A stretch of 64,000 nt of DNA from the NCBI GenBank assembly GCA_026705445.1, contig JAPPAR010000022.1, forward strand, positions 1 to 64,000, written 5' to 3'. The notes under the pieces are model-generated. The model was not told the origin of the DNA. It was given only the letters and a program-made list of their open reading frames with translations, and searched no databases. How positions within the stretch are numbered: the first letter of the stretch is position 1; each line of letters starts with the position of its first letter. This document shows positions 47,954 through 58,216 of the stretch, piece by piece. A program made the position numbers and the translations under genes. The DNA is from Candidatus Dadabacteria bacterium. GTDB taxonomy: Bacteria; Desulfobacterota_D; UBA1144; Nemesobacterales; Nemesobacteraceae.

Positions 47954-48097
47954 GGATACATTGTACAGAGATGTTAAGACAAACGAAAACCTGCACCGCA
48001 AAACAGGAACAGTCTCCCCGACGGAAGGTTCTTTATATTGCCTGTAAGCACGTTATTGAGTATATATTTGCAACCCGATTAGAAGCTTTTCCGTTCC

Positions 48098-51000
48098 ATG
48101 CCCAAGCGAACTGACATAAAAACCATAATGGTCATCGGATCCGGTCCGATAGTTATAGGACAGGCCTGCGAGTTTGACTATTCAGGCACCCAGGCCTGCA
48201 AGGTACTGAGGGAAGAGGGCTACAGGGTCGTTCTGGTAAACAGCAATCCGGCTACCATAATGACTGACCCTGACTTTGCCGACAGCACTTACGTGGAACC
48301 GCTCGTTCCCGAAATACTGGAAAAAATAATAGAGAAGGAAAAGCCCGACGCCCTACTTCCTACAATAGGCGGACAGACCGCCCTTAATCTTGCCGTTTCG
48401 CTTGCTGAATCCGGCGTGCTCAAACGCCACGGCGTGGAACTCATAGGCGCAAAAATCCCTGCGATACAGAAGGCGGAAAACAGGGATCTTTTCAAAAAAG
48501 CCATAGCTGACATAGGCCTTGAGGTGCCCAGAAGCGGTATCGCGCACAACATGCGGGAGGCCTGGGAGGTCGTGGACGATATAGGGTTTCCGGTCATCAT
48601 ACGGCCTTCCTTCACCCTTGGCGGAACCGGCGGAAGCGTTGCCTACAACCGGGAGGAATTCGAGGAGTTTGCCAGGGCGGGCATAGAAAGCTCCCCGTCA
48701 AGCGAGATACTCATAGAGGAGTCCATAGTGGGGTGGAAGGAGTTTGAGTACGAAGTGATGCGGGATCACATGGATAACGTCGTCATAATCTGTTCCATAG
48801 AGAATTTCGACGCCATGGGTGTTCACACGGGGGACAGCATAACCGTAGCTCCCGCCCAGACCCTCACCGACAAGGAATATCAGCATATGCGCGACGCGTC
48901 CATAGCCATAATAAGGGAAATCGGCGTTGAGACCGGAGGTTCCAACATCCAGTTCGCCGTCAACCCCGCAGACGGGCGCATGATGGTGATAGAGATGAAC
49001 CCCAGGGTCTCGCGAAGTTCCGCGCTTGCCTCAAAAGCCACCGGGTTTCCGATTGCCAAGATAGCCGCGAAGCTCGCGGTAGGCTATTCGCTCGATGAGA
49101 TCTCAAACGACATAACGAAGTACACCCCCGCGTCTTTTGAACCGACGATAGATTACGTTGTGGTGAAAATACCGAGGTTCGCGTTTGAAAAGTTCCCGCA
49201 GACAAGTCCAACTCTTACAACGCAGATGAAATCCGTGGGTGAAGCCATGTCAATCGGGAGAACCTTCAAGGAGTCCCTGCAGAAGGCGATGAGATCCCTT
49301 GAAATAGATTCCCACGGTTTCGAGAAGGTATCTCGGGACCTCGAAGAGGTAAGGGAGGAACTCAGGGTTCCCTCCCCTCGGCGGCTGTGGTATATAGCCG
49401 ACGCGTTTCGTCTGGGCATGGACTTGGAGGATATCTACTCGATTTCTCACGTGGATCCCTGGTTTCTTCGGAATATAAAGCAGATTGTCGATTTCGAGTC
49501 GGATATTGCCGAGGACGGGCTCAACAGCGAAACCATGCTCGAGGCCAAGCGCCGCGGTTTTTCCGACATTGAGATCGCGAAGATTCTTTGCGCTGAAGAA
49601 GGGAAAGTGAGGGATTTTCGCCTGAGCGAGGGAATTGAGCCTGCTTTTAAGATGGTTGATACCTGCGCCGCCGAATTTGAGGCTTACACACCTTATCTTT
49701 ATTCTACTTTCGACAGCGAAAGCGAAGCGCCTCCCACGGACAGGAAAAAAGTAGTTATACTCGGCGGCGGGCCGAACCGCATAGGCCAGGGAATAGAGTT
49801 TGACTACTGCTGCGTGCACGCGTCTTTCGCGCTCCGGGAAGAAGGATACGAGGCCATTATGGTTAACTGCAATCCCGAGACCGTGAGCACGGATTATGAT
49901 ACTTCGGACAGGCTTTACTTCGAGCCGCTTACCCTTGAAGACACGCTGGCTCTTATAAGAAGGGAAGACCCATGGGGAGTCATAGTTCACCTTGGAGGCC
50001 AGACACCGCTTCGCCTGGCCCTTGCGCTTGAGGAGCAGGGGGTGAGGATAATAGGCACTTCCCCTGAGAGCATAGACCTTGCTGAGGACCGCGACAGGTT
50101 CAGAAAGCTCGTTTCGGATCTGGGACTCCTCCAGCCCCAGAGCGATACCGCGAGAAGCGAAGGGGAAGCCATCGGCATAGCAAGCGAAATCGGATATCCG
50201 GTCATGGTCCGCCCGTCTTATGTTCTGGGCGGGCGCGCCATGGAGATAGTTTACGACGAGGAGTCTCTTCGGACTTACATACGGGAAGCCGCGAGCGTCT
50301 CGCCAAACCACCCGATACTGATAGACAAGTTTCTCAAGGATGCAAAGGAAGTCGACGTGGACGCGGTTTGCGACGGGAAAACCGTTGTCGTGGGCGGGGT
50401 GCTTGAGCATATAGAGGAAGCGGGGGTTCATTCCGGAGACAGCGCGGCGATTCTTCCCCCGTTCTCTATAAGTCCCGAAATAGTGGAGGAAATAAAATCC
50501 CAGACGAAAAAACTTGCGCTTTCTCTGGATGTAAAAGGACTTGTCAACATTCAGTTTGCCGTAAAGGACGGAGAGGTTTACATAATCGAGGTAAATCCCA
50601 GGGCAAGCCGCACCGTTCCCTTCGTTAGCAAGGCCATAGGGGTTCAGCTGGCCAAGATAGGCACCAAGGTGATGACAGGAAAATCCCTTGAGGAACTCGG
50701 CTACACCCGGGAAATCGTACCCGGGCACTACTGCGTAAAGGAATCGGTCTTTCCTTTTCTCAAATTCCCGGAGGTTGACACGATTCTGGGCCCGGAAATG
50801 AAATCCACCGGCGAGGTCATGGGAATTGCCCCTGACCTTGACCAGGCGTTTGCCAAGTCCCAGATTGCGGCCGGCAACAGCCTTCCCTCAGGCGGAGTGG
50901 CTTTCATAAGCGTAAAAGACGAGGACAAGTCAGAGAAGATGCTTGACATAGCCCGGAGGCTGAGCGATGCCGGTTTTGATATAATGGCTACAGGGGGTAC

Positions 51001-51286
51001 ATCTGAATTTCTCAATAAAAATGGTATATTTTCCCAAACGGTGAACAAAGTTAAACAGGGTCGCCCTCACATAGTCGATCACCTTAAAAACGGTGAGGTG
51101 CAGCTGGTTGTAAATACCACTTTCGGGAAAGAGGAGATTGCGCAGTCCTATTCGATAAGAAGAACCGCGCTTGTAAACAACGTTCCTTACTTCACCACCT
51201 TGGCTGGCGCGGTCGCCGGAATCGGTGCCATTGAGGCCCTGGTGAGAATCGGTCTCGACGTAAAGGCCCTGCAAAGCTACTATTAA
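48098..51286 (+). CDS. carB: Carbamoyl phosphate synthase large subunit
   Basis: Makes carbamoyl phosphate for arginine and pyrimidines, with CarA (not in the window). It is 1062 residues with duplicated ATP-grasp halves (about 1-400 and 550-930), each opening with [17 protein letters not shown] or [18 protein letters not shown]-terminal MGS allosteric domain starts near 935 ([14 protein letters not shown]). No carA neighbour is seen. Confidence 0.97.
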   Translation: MPKRTDIKTIMVIGSGPIVIGQACEFDYSGTQACKVLREEGYRVVLVNSNPATIMTDPDFADSTYVEPLVPEILEKIIEKEKPDALLPTIGGQTALNLAVSLAESGVLKRHGVELIGAKIPAIQKAENRDLFKKAIADIGLEVPRSGIAHNMREAWEVVDDIGFPVIIRPSFTLGGTGGSVAYNREEFEEFARAGIESSPSSEILIEESIVGWKEFEYEVMRDHMDNVVIICSIENFDAMGVHTGDSITVAPAQTLTDKEYQHMRDASIAIIREIGVETGGSNIQFAVNPADGRMMVIEMNPRVSRSSALASKATGFPIAKIAAKLAVGYSLDEISNDITKYTPASFEPTIDYVVVKIPRFAFEKFPQTSPTLTTQMKSVGEAMSIGRTFKESLQKAMRSLEIDSHGFEKVSRDLEEVREELRVPSPRRLWYIADAFRLGMDLEDIYSISHVDPWFLRNIKQIVDFESDIAEDGLNSETMLEAKRRGFSDIEIAKILCAEEGKVRDFRLSEGIEPAFKMVDTCAAEFEAYTPYLYSTFDSESEAPPTDRKKVVILGGGPNRIGQGIEFDYCCVHASFALREEGYEAIMVNCNPETVSTDYDTSDRLYFEPLTLEDTLALIRREDPWGVIVHLGGQTPLRLALALEEQGVRIIGTSPESIDLAEDRDRFRKLVSDLGLLQPQSDTARSEGEAIGIASEIGYPVMVRPSYVLGGRAMEIVYDEESLRTYIREAASVSPNHPILIDKFLKDAKEVDVDAVCDGKTVVVGGVLEHIEEAGVHSGDSAAILPPFSISPEIVEEIKSQTKKLALSLDVKGLVNIQFAVKDGEVYIIEVNPRASRTVPFVSKAIGVQLAKIGTKVMTGKSLEELGYTREIVPGHYCVKESVFPFLKFPEVDTILGPEMKSTGEVMGIAPDLDQAFAKSQIAAGNSLPSGGVAFISVKDEDKSEKMLDIARRLSDAGFDIMATGGTSEFLNKNGIFSQTVNKVKQGRPHIVDHLKNGEVQLVVNTTFGKEEIAQSYSIRRTALVNNVPYFTTLAGAVAGIGAIEALVRIGLDVKALQSYY

Positions 51287-51325
51287 TTTTAAGTGGGGTA
51301 TGACTGAGGCGAGGAGGAGATCTTA

Positions 51326-51802
51326 ATGAGTGTCCAAAGAGTTTTAATTACTCCTGAAGGCTGGAAAAAGCTTCGGGATGAACTTCACAGATTAAAGACC
51401 GTCGAGAGACAGGAAGTAATCAGGCTTATAGAATATGCCAGGTCCCTAGGGGATCTTTCCGAAAACGCCGAGTACGAGACCGCCAAGCAGAAACAGTCGT
51501 TCATAGAGGGAAAGATACAGGAAATAGAAGACCGTCTTAGCCGCGCGGAAGTAATTGATCCCGAGAAAATCACTTCGCGGGACAGGGTGGTTTTCGGTCT
51601 TACGGTTACGGTGGAGGATATTGATTCCGGGGACATAAAAAAGTACAGGCTTGTGGGAGAGGATGAATCAGAACCCGAAAAAGGCTTTATATCGGTCACC
51701 TCTCCGGTCGGCAGCGCGCTTATCGGAAAGAGGGTTGATGACGAGATACAGGTCAGAGCTCCCGGAGGAATTAAGGAATTTCTGGTTATTGATATAGAAT
51801 AG
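51326..51802 (+). CDS. greA: Transcription elongation factor GreA
   Basis: Rescues backtracked RNA polymerase by stimulating transcript cleavage. It is 158 residues: N-terminal coiled coil (LITPEGWKKLRDELHRLKT) with the acidic tip GDLSENAEYETAK, then the FKBP-like C-terminal domain ending with SPVGSALIGKRVDDEIQV. An AGGAGGAG ribosome site precedes the ATG. The downstream order tonB-lspA-ribE-aroK suggests an operon. Confidence 0.96.
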   Translation: MSVQRVLITPEGWKKLRDELHRLKTVERQEVIRLIEYARSLGDLSENAEYETAKQKQSFIEGKIQEIEDRLSRAEVIDPEKITSRDRVVFGLTVTVEDIDSGDIKKYRLVGEDESEPEKGFISVTSPVGSALIGKRVDDEIQVRAPGGIKEFLVIDIE

Positions 51803-51810
51803 TATCTGCT

Positions 51811-52392
51811 ATGGGCAGACCGGTTGACAATCTCAGGAAATTCATACTGTTTTCAGTTGTCTTCCATGTTCTTATATCTGTTGCCTGGGGGAAGATTGTC
51901 GTGCAGAAAAGCGTTCCCGTATACGGCGATCACATAGAAGTGTCCCTGAGACATTTTGAGTTCAAAAAGCCCGCCCCCACAAAAAAAGTCGTAAAGAAAA
52001 AGAAGGTTGTTAAGAAGAAAAAAGAAAAAGTCGTAGAAAAAGTGAAAAAGCGGGATGATTCCCTGGCGCTTAAAAAGGAGGCAAAACCCGCCCCGGAGCA
52101 GTCCGAAGAGAATTATGCCGCCACCGCGAGGCCGTCTTACGGTCATACTCCCAGGCCCTCTTACCCCACGCGCGCCATAATGCGCGGTTACGAGGGCAGC
52201 GTGCTGCTTGATGTGCATGTGCTTCCGAACGGGGAGCCCGAGGAAGTAACCGTTTTCAAATCCTCGGGTCACAAGATTCTTGACAATGCCGCTTTGAAGG
52301 CGGTAAAAAAGTGGAAATTCGTCCCGGCGCAAAGGGGTTTCAAAGCGGTTTCAAGCTGGGTCAAGGTTCCGATAGAGTTTCGGCTTGAATAA
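51811..52392 (+). CDS. tonB: TonB-family energy transducer
   Basis: Inner-membrane protein that couples the proton gradient to outer-membrane receptors. It is 193 residues: an N-terminal membrane helix (FILFSVVFHVLISVAWG, with the SxxxH motif), a Lys-rich stretch (about 50-75), and a TonB C-terminal domain starting RPSYPTRAIMRGYEGSV, with the LDNAALKAVKKWKF block. ExbB and ExbD are not in the window. It starts 8 bp after greA. Confidence 0.93.
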   Translation: MGRPVDNLRKFILFSVVFHVLISVAWGKIVVQKSVPVYGDHIEVSLRHFEFKKPAPTKKVVKKKKVVKKKKEKVVEKVKKRDDSLALKKEAKPAPEQSEENYAATARPSYGHTPRPSYPTRAIMRGYEGSVLLDVHVLPNGEPEEVTVFKSSGHKILDNAALKAVKKWKFVPAQRGFKAVSSWVKVPIEFRLE

Positions 52393-52455
52393 GGTTTGAG
52401 CGTCTGCCGTGGGCTTGCGGGATTTCTTTCGGGGTCGGGATTCCTTGTTTTTTTC

Positions 52456-52944
52456 ATGAGAAATTATTCAAACGTATTAGTCATATCCTTTCTGGTAGTA
52501 TTGCTTGACCAGATGACCAAGTGGCTCGTTAAGGCCCACGTGCCGTTTCTATCGAGCATAAACGTGTTTTCATGGTTCGATATAACGCACTTGCGAAATC
52601 CGGGAATCGCGTTTGGCATGTTAAGGAACATGTCTGAAGATATAAGGCTTTACTTTTACATAGTTGTTTTCGTTCTGGTTCTGGCAGTGATTTTTTTCTT
52701 TCTTCGCAGACTTGAAGAGGAGCAGAGAATTTTTCGATATGCCATTGCTCTGGTGCTGGGGGGAGCTATTGGAAACTCAATAGACAGGTTTGCCTACGGA
52801 TACGTGACCGATTTTATCGCAGTCTACTGGCCGGGGAACCCGCAGTTGCTCTGGCCCCCTTTTAACGTGGCCGACTCTGCGATCACGGTCGGGGCGATTT
52901 CGATCCTGATTTCCGGAGTCGTGTGGAGGGACAAGGAGAGTTAG
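52456..52944 (+). CDS. lspA: Lipoprotein signal peptidase
   Basis: Cleaves the prolipoprotein signal peptide after diacylglyceryl modification. From ATG 52456 it is 162 residues, standard length; the frame opens at 52396, but that adds a weak N-terminus. Four membrane helices are visible. The catalytic Asp pair lies in GNSIDRF and FNVADSAI. It is immediately followed by ribE. Several lipobox proteins are encoded in this window and need it. Confidence 0.95.
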   Translation: MRNYSNVLVISFLVVLLDQMTKWLVKAHVPFLSSINVFSWFDITHLRNPGIAFGMLRNMSEDIRLYFYIVVFVLVLAVIFFFLRRLEEEQRIFRYAIALVLGGAIGNSIDRFAYGYVTDFIAVYWPGNPQLLWPPFNVADSAITVGAISILISGVVWRDKES

Positions 52945-53577
52945 ATGTTCAGCGGTATAGTTGAGGACATTGGCGCGGTGCAGGCACTTGAGAAAAAGGA
53001 CAAGGGCGTTCTTTTAAGAATCGGGGTTCGGAAGATTGATGCCGGGGAACTGGATCTGGGAGAGAGCGTGGCCGTAAACGGCGTATGTCTTACTGTGGTT
53101 TCCGCGGGAGACGGTAGTTTTTCCGTTGATGCGTCCCACGAAACGCTTTCCAGGACAAACCTCTCCGGCCTCCGGACGGGGAGCGGAGTGAATCTCGAGA
53201 GATCTCTTCGGGTCGGAGACAGGATGGGTGGACATATCGTCACGGGCCATGTGGACGGAGTTGGTGTCGTTCAGTCCATTACTCCGGTAGGAGAATCCAA
53301 GGTTTTTTCTTTTTCAATTCCCGCATCGCTTGCGAAATATGTGGTCGAAAAAGGATCAATCGCTGTTGACGGCGTAAGTCTCACCGTCAATTCGGTAAAA
53401 GACACTGAGTTTTCGGTAAACATAATTCCCTACACGCTTCGGGAAACGACTTTTTCCGAATTTCGCCGTGGCAGGGAAGTCAATATAGAGTGCGACATAA
53501 TAGGCAAGTACGTTGAGAAAATGCTCTCCGGCACAAACCCCCCTGCCGAGGGTTCTCCCGTCGGAAGAAAATTGTAG
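52945..53577 (+). CDS. ribE: Riboflavin synthase alpha subunit
   Basis: Dismutates two 6,7-dimethyl-8-ribityllumazine molecules into riboflavin. It is 210 residues with two lumazine-binding halves (MFSGIVEDIGAVQ and GGHIVTGHVDGVGVV). It begins at the base after lspA, so it is in the same transcript. No ribH, ribB or ribD is present. Confidence 0.96.
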   Translation: MFSGIVEDIGAVQALEKKDKGVLLRIGVRKIDAGELDLGESVAVNGVCLTVVSAGDGSFSVDASHETLSRTNLSGLRTGSGVNLERSLRVGDRMGGHIVTGHVDGVGVVQSITPVGESKVFSFSIPASLAKYVVEKGSIAVDGVSLTVNSVKDTEFSVNIIPYTLRETTFSEFRRGREVNIECDIIGKYVEKMLSGTNPPAEGSPVGRKL

Positions 53578-53583
53578 GTTGAT

Positions 53584-54096
53584 TTGAGCGAGAAACGACA
53601 TATTTTTCTTACGGGGTTTATGGGAGCGGGCAAAACAAGCGTCGGCAGGAAGCTTTCCGGAAAACTGCGAATGGATTTCTACGATCTTGACAGTGAAGTG
53701 GAACGGGCCGAAGGTCTTTCAGTATCCGAGATATTTGAAGCGGAGGGAGAGGAGGGCTTCAGGCAGAAGGAAACAGAGATGCTCGCCGCCCTTTCGCAGA
53801 AAACACCCCCGGCAGTGATCTCAACGGGGGGAGGTGCGGTCCTGCGACAGCAGAATCGTGAAATAATGGAGGCCTCGGGTGAGGTTTTCTATCTGCGGGC
53901 GGATATCGATACCCTTTGGAACAGGGTGAGGAGCAAGAAGGGAAGGCCCCTTCTTGACGTCAAAGACCCTAGGGCTGAGTTTCATGAGCTTTTCATGAAA
54001 AGAAAGGATATTTACGAACTCTCGCCGCATGTTGTTCTTACGGATGATATGAGTGTCTCAGAAGTTGCTGATAAAGTAATTTGGATGCTCAAATGA
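53584..54096 (+). CDS. aroK: Shikimate kinase
   Basis: Phosphorylates shikimate in aromatic amino acid synthesis. It is 170 residues, starting at TTG 53584. The P-loop is GFMGAGKTSVGR, the shikimate site has DLDSEVERAEG, and GGGAV and RPLL blocks are present. The 3' end overlaps the degP frame. The TTG start has only a weak ribosome site. Confidence 0.92.
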   Translation: MSEKRHIFLTGFMGAGKTSVGRKLSGKLRMDFYDLDSEVERAEGLSVSEIFEAEGEEGFRQKETEMLAALSQKTPPAVISTGGGAVLRQQNREIMEASGEVFYLRADIDTLWNRVRSKKGRPLLDVKDPRAEFHELFMKRKDIYELSPHVVLTDDMSVSEVADKVIWMLK

Positions 54097-54113
54097 AGCT
54101 GGAGGCTTTAACT

Positions 54114-55562
54114 ATGAAGAGAACTGTTTTCTTGTTTTTTGCTGCCTGTTTTTTGCTTGTGGGTTCCCTTTCGTGCGCTAAAGTGGAGGAAGACGAAGAA
54201 AGCTCTGGGTCCCTGTCGCGGGAAAATGTCCCGGAACTTCTTTCTTCTTCAGGTTCTTCTGTAAAATTTCCCTCCCTTGCGGGTCTTGTCGAGAAACAGA
54301 AGCATTCTGTTGTGAACATAAGCACCACGAGTGTCGTAAAGCGGGGAAAGGTGCTTCCTGATTTCGGCGAGGGGGATCCTTTCGAGGAGTTTTTCAAGAG
54401 ATTTTTTCCGAATGACCGGGAACGGGAGTTCAGGAAAAAGGGCTTGGGCTCCGGGTTCATAGTTAGCAAAGACGGCTACATAGTTACCAACAACCATGTG
54501 ATCAGCAGGGCAGAAGATATACAGGTCGTTCTCTATGACGGGTCGAGGTATACGGCCGAGATTGTGGGACAGGACACCAAAACGGACCTTGCGGTTCTGA
54601 AGATAAAACCTGAAAAAAAACTGAAGCCCGTTGTTTTCGGAGATTCGGACAAGCTTAGAATCGGCGACTGGGTTATGGCGATTGGAAATCCCTTCGGACT
54701 CGGCTACACCGTGACGGTCGGAATAGTGAGCGCGAAGGGAAGGTCTCTGGGTCTCGGGGCCTACGATGATTTCATTCAGACCGATGCGTCCCTCAACCCA
54801 GGAAACAGCGGAGGTCCGCTTTTTAACCTGGGAGGGGAGGTGGTTGGTGTTAACACCGCAATAGCAGCCAGAGGCCAGGGAATAGGGTTTTCTATCCCAA
54901 CCAACATGGCCAAGGGGGTCATATCCCAGCTCATGGAAAAAGGCAAGGTGGTCAGGGGGTGGCTGGGAGTCGTTATTCAGCCTATAACACAGGAGATAGC
55001 CGAGAGCATAGGACATGAGAGCACCGATGGGGCTCTTATATCCGATATAAGCCCGGGAAGCCCTGCGGAGAAAGCGGGTCTGCGGAGGGGAGACGTGGTA
55101 GTGAAATTTGACGGAGAACCCATAAAGGAGTTTACGTCTTTATCCAAACTCGTGGGAATGAAAGCTCCCGGCACCTCCTCTAAAATCACGGTTCTCCGCG
55201 ACGGGAAGCGCGAGGAGATTTCCGTTGTTCTCGGCAAGATGCCGGATGAAGAGACTCCTGCAGAGTCTCAGGGGGACGAAGATATTGAATTAAGTGACAT
55301 TACCCCGGATATCGCCGCACGGTTCGGCGTTGAGGATAAAGCCGGGGTGCTGGTTACGAACGTAAGCCGTGGCAGCTCAGCCTGGGAGGCGGGATTTCGT
55401 CCCGGAGACGTGATACTGGAGGTTAACAAGAACCCCGTGGCGAACCTCGGGGACTACAACAAGATCATAAACGGCCTGAAACCCGGAAAGCAGTATCTCT
55501 TTCTGGTAAAGAAACGTAAAAACACGATTTACATCGGCTACGCCCCTAAAAACAAAGAGTAG
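54114..55562 (+). CDS. degP: DegP/HtrA-like periplasmic serine protease, lipoprotein
   Basis: From ATG 54114 (GGAGG eight bases upstream) it is 482 residues; frames from 54081 or 54093 overlap aroK. The signal peptide ends VGSLSC, so Cys21 would be lipidated, which is unusual for DegP. The catalytic triad is His128 (TNNHVI), Asp158 (KTDLAV) and Ser232 (NPGNSGGPL). Two PDZ domains follow (about 265-370 and 385-475). It may stay anchored to a membrane and degrade misfolded envelope proteins. Confidence 0.92.
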   Translation: MKRTVFLFFAACFLLVGSLSCAKVEEDEESSGSLSRENVPELLSSSGSSVKFPSLAGLVEKQKHSVVNISTTSVVKRGKVLPDFGEGDPFEEFFKRFFPNDREREFRKKGLGSGFIVSKDGYIVTNNHVISRAEDIQVVLYDGSRYTAEIVGQDTKTDLAVLKIKPEKKLKPVVFGDSDKLRIGDWVMAIGNPFGLGYTVTVGIVSAKGRSLGLGAYDDFIQTDASLNPGNSGGPLFNLGGEVVGVNTAIAARGQGIGFSIPTNMAKGVISQLMEKGKVVRGWLGVVIQPITQEIAESIGHESTDGALISDISPGSPAEKAGLRRGDVVVKFDGEPIKEFTSLSKLVGMKAPGTSSKITVLRDGKREEISVVLGKMPDEETPAESQGDEDIELSDITPDIAARFGVEDKAGVLVTNVSRGSSAWEAGFRPGDVILEVNKNPVANLGDYNKIINGLKPGKQYLFLVKKRKNTIYIGYAPKNKE

Positions 55563-55579
55563 CGGACAACTATCGGTGA

Positions 55580-56011
55580 TTATTCTCCAGGGATGATTTT
55601 CCTTCGGAATTCCTCCGGCATCCGCACGGTTTTTCTCTCTTTGTAGTTAAAAAATACGAGAGAGGTCTTGACCTTGGCGATCTCCTTGCCGTTTTTTTCG
55701 TTCACCAGTGCGTAAATAAGTTCAAGAAAATTGTTGCCATACTCGCCGATGCCGATGCTTATTTTCATTACGTCCCCGTAAAACGCTTCCGAACTGTAAG
55801 TGATCCCTACGTCTCCCATTATAATTCCCACTCCCTCTATATCGGCTTCAGTGTAGCCGTGTGCCGCGAGGAATCTTACGCGGGCCTCGTGCGCAAGGGT
55901 TAACACGGAGTCGTGTCCAAGATGAGAACCGTAATTTATGTCGTCTATTCTTATCGGAATTTGCGTTGAAAAGACGAATCTGCTCGGTAGATCTATTTTT
56001 ATTCTTGCCAT
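55580..56011 (-). CDS. Acyl-CoA thioesterase, 4HBT family
   Basis: Hotdog thioesterase of 143 residues, related to YbgC and 4-hydroxybenzoyl-CoA thioesterases. The DDINYGSHLGHDSVLTLAHEARVRFL segment holds the catalytic-type acid and Asn/His positions. Substrate not determined. It converges on degP with 17 bp between. Confidence 0.85.
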   Translation of the reverse strand: MARIKIDLPSRFVFSTQIPIRIDDINYGSHLGHDSVLTLAHEARVRFLAAHGYTEADIEGVGIIMGDVGITYSSEAFYGDVMKISIGIGEYGNNFLELIYALVNEKNGKEIAKVKTSLVFFNYKERKTVRMPEEFRRKIIPGE

Positions 56012-56143
56012 TTTCGCGGGTTCTCTTCCTGAATATATCTGTATTTTCGGGGCTATAAAAGAATTGTTTGCTTTTTACTTTTCAGGGGTTATAGTCATGC
56101 CTCAATAATTGTTCCAATAAATTTTTCTAGGAGGCGGAATTAG

Positions 56144-56365
56144 ATGGAAGAAAGGACAGAAAAGGAGCATGTAAGTAACCACGTTGATATTGAGTCCAAA
56201 AGGTTTTTCTTTGACGTCAAGGAGAACCACAAGGGTCAGTACCTTAGGATTACCGAACTAAGCGGCGGCCGCTCAAGCATAGTCGTTCCCTTTGAAGGAA
56301 TAGAGCAGTTCAGAGACAAGCTGGTCGAAACGATAAAACAATCCCTCGAGTTAGTTGGAAGCTAG
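56144..56365 (+). CDS. PUR-alpha family nucleic-acid-binding protein
   Basis: Protein of 73 residues with one PUR repeat (DUF3276): KRFFFDVKENHKGQYLRITE, then GGRSSIVVPFEGIEQFRDKL. Bacterial members bind ssDNA and RNA, for example the Borrelia Pur protein that represses translation. AGGAGG precedes the ATG. Single-gene context gives no further clue. Confidence 0.85.
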   Translation: MEERTEKEHVSNHVDIESKRFFFDVKENHKGQYLRITELSGGRSSIVVPFEGIEQFRDKLVETIKQSLELVGS

Positions 56366-56418
56366 AGAAATCCCCAGGATTTAATTCCTCCCCATCTTGG
56401 CACAAGCTTTAAGATCAT

Positions 56419-57702
56419 CTACATGATCGCTTCTGCTTTTACCACTCTGAGTTTTATAAGATTCGGGTCAGGAAGCTTGCTTATAAATCCGACCTGAACA
56501 TTCCTGAGCCACATCACCTGTTTCGGAGCCAAGACTTTTTTTATCTTGAAGCGGTTTGATCCGAAAGGGGTGTTTGAGGATTTGAAAAACTCTATTTCAA
56601 GCTCTATTTTCTCGTAAGCAATGTCGCTTATGTTCTCAATGACTAGCTTGCTTAATGTCGCGGTTGCCCCGGGGATTCCGCTTCCCCATTCAAACTCCCT
56701 TATTACTATATCGTGTTTAGGGAAAGCTTCTCTGGGCTGTTCTTGGTAAAATTCCGTGTTCCTGTCTGCGGCCGAACCGGTAGAGCCGACCGAACTGGTC
56801 GGAGGAGGAACGCTTTCGGTTCCGCTTTCGTAAGCGCTTTCGGATTCATCCGAGGATGGTGCTTGTTGGCGCGGTTCGGCTTTTTTCTCCCCGTCTTTTT
56901 TTCTTAGTATGCTGACGGAACTGATTTTTTTCTTTATCCTCTCTCCCAGGCTTCCCCCGCCGGAAAGGATGTAATTGAGTTCCTTTGTCGTTATCACCTC
57001 GGCACCGGAGACGGCAATAGATCTTTCAACAGCGTTCGGACTCGAGAAACCGACGTTTATCCCCGTAAAAGTTCTTTCCTCCCCGGCCGGAAGTACGTTG
57101 TGTATCGTCACCGAGGACAGGTGAGTGCTGCCCGGTCCGGTTCTGCCCTCTTTCTCCGTTAAAAGCAGTTTTATGTTCTTAAAGTGGGTTTTTCCTGTGT
57201 TCTCAAGGGTGATTTCCGTTATGAAACCCTCCGTTCCGAAGCTCGCACCCTCAAGCTCCCAGTTCTTTACGAAAACCACTTTCTCGGCACTTGCAGACGA
57301 AGAACTTTCCGACACCTCGGCGCCAGTCACCATCGCCTCGGAATCTTCAAGATCCGAGTTCATGAAACCCATATCCAAGTTGGAGAAGGTTTTTCGGCTT
57401 CCTGCGGGCAGCTCCTCATGTATCTTTCCGCGAAGCGAGCCCAGGAGCTTGCCGGTTCTTGTAAACAGATCAATCCTGATTTTGATGTTCTTGTAGTTGG
57501 TTCTACTGGAGTTTGCGACGGTTATTTCTGAAAGCGTTGCCATACGCCCCACTCCGTAGGATTTCCACGAGTAGTCCGTTACGGTTAGATCTTCCCGGGG
57601 ATTTGGCTGCTGCGCATAAGCGACCTCTGCTTGCGGAGAGAGAATAAGCGGAAAAAGCAGAAGGGCAAGCGTGATTGTCGCGGCGTGAATTATGCTTTTC
57701 AT
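56419..57702 (-). CDS. Exported protein with three FxLYD-like repeats
   Basis: 427 residues with a signal peptide (cleaved near VAYAQQ). Three repeats of roughly 95 residues occur at about 38-130, 142-240 and 330-427, each with a start such as VTDYSWKSYG, VFVKNWELEGASFG or VIREFEWGSGIPG, then [IV]xxNxS/T...[YF][KE][NK]I...LPAG and NVGF. Between repeats 2 and 3 lies a Ser/Glu/Pro-rich, likely disordered, linker. The repeat resembles the FxLYD beta-sandwich of envelope proteins. Function unknown. Confidence 0.75.
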   Translation of the reverse strand: MKSIIHAATITLALLLFPLILSPQAEVAYAQQPNPREDLTVTDYSWKSYGVGRMATLSEITVANSSRTNYKNIKIRIDLFTRTGKLLGSLRGKIHEELPAGSRKTFSNLDMGFMNSDLEDSEAMVTGAEVSESSSSASAEKVVFVKNWELEGASFGTEGFITEITLENTGKTHFKNIKLLLTEKEGRTGPGSTHLSSVTIHNVLPAGEERTFTGINVGFSSPNAVERSIAVSGAEVITTKELNYILSGGGSLGERIKKKISSVSILRKKDGEKKAEPRQQAPSSDESESAYESGTESVPPPTSSVGSTGSAADRNTEFYQEQPREAFPKHDIVIREFEWGSGIPGATATLSKLVIENISDIAYEKIELEIEFFKSSNTPFGSNRFKIKKVLAPKQVMWLRNVQVGFISKLPDPNLIKLRVVKAEAIM

Positions 57703-57884
57703 CAGGTCTTAAAAAATATTTATAGTAATATACCGAAGAGTTTTTGTTATGGAAGTTCCGGAGGAGGGCTTTTTTTCTTGAGATATCTTTCAAAAAAGTT
57801 ATAAATCTAGAACGGCCGGTTGGCAGCTAAGGATTTTCTCGGCGCGCGATTCGTCGCAACTCATAGAAACAGCGGGTTTTTTCA

Positions 57885-58214
57885 ATGGCAATTTACATAT
57901 TACTCAGCAGACTTACCCCCGAGGGCAGAAAAACCGTTAAGGAGCGGCCCGGGAGAATAAAGGAAGTCGACAAGGAGCTTGAGGACATAGGAGTCAGGGT
58001 TCTTGAGCAGTACGCGACCCTGGGTAGGTACGATTTTGTGAACATAGTGGAGGCACCCGATAATGAGACCATAGGGAAGGTATCGGTTGACCTCTGCTCA
58101 AGGGGAACGGTCGAACTGGTAACTCTTCCGGCGGTCTCGGTCGAATCTCTGGTTAAATCGCTTAATAAGGCAAGAGCGGAGAAGACGCCTCCAACGCCAT
58201 CCGGGGAAGATTAA
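57885..58214 (+). CDS. GYD-domain protein
   Basis: Protein of 109 residues, MAIYILLSRLTPEGRKTVKE at the start, then LEQYATLGRYDFVNIVEAPD, the GYD-domain pattern (alpha/beta ferredoxin-like). Family function is not established. It is 2 bp from a small membrane-protein gene and may be cotranscribed with it and mutL. Confidence 0.8.
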   Translation: MAIYILLSRLTPEGRKTVKERPGRIKEVDKELEDIGVRVLEQYATLGRYDFVNIVEAPDNETIGKVSVDLCSRGTVELVTLPAVSVESLVKSLNKARAEKTPPTPSGED

Positions 58215-58216
58215 AG

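Noticed and set aside
49250-50728. 492-codon minus-strand frame inside carB
   Set aside because: Shadow of the carB coding frame; the plus strand carries both ATP-grasp halves with full motifs.
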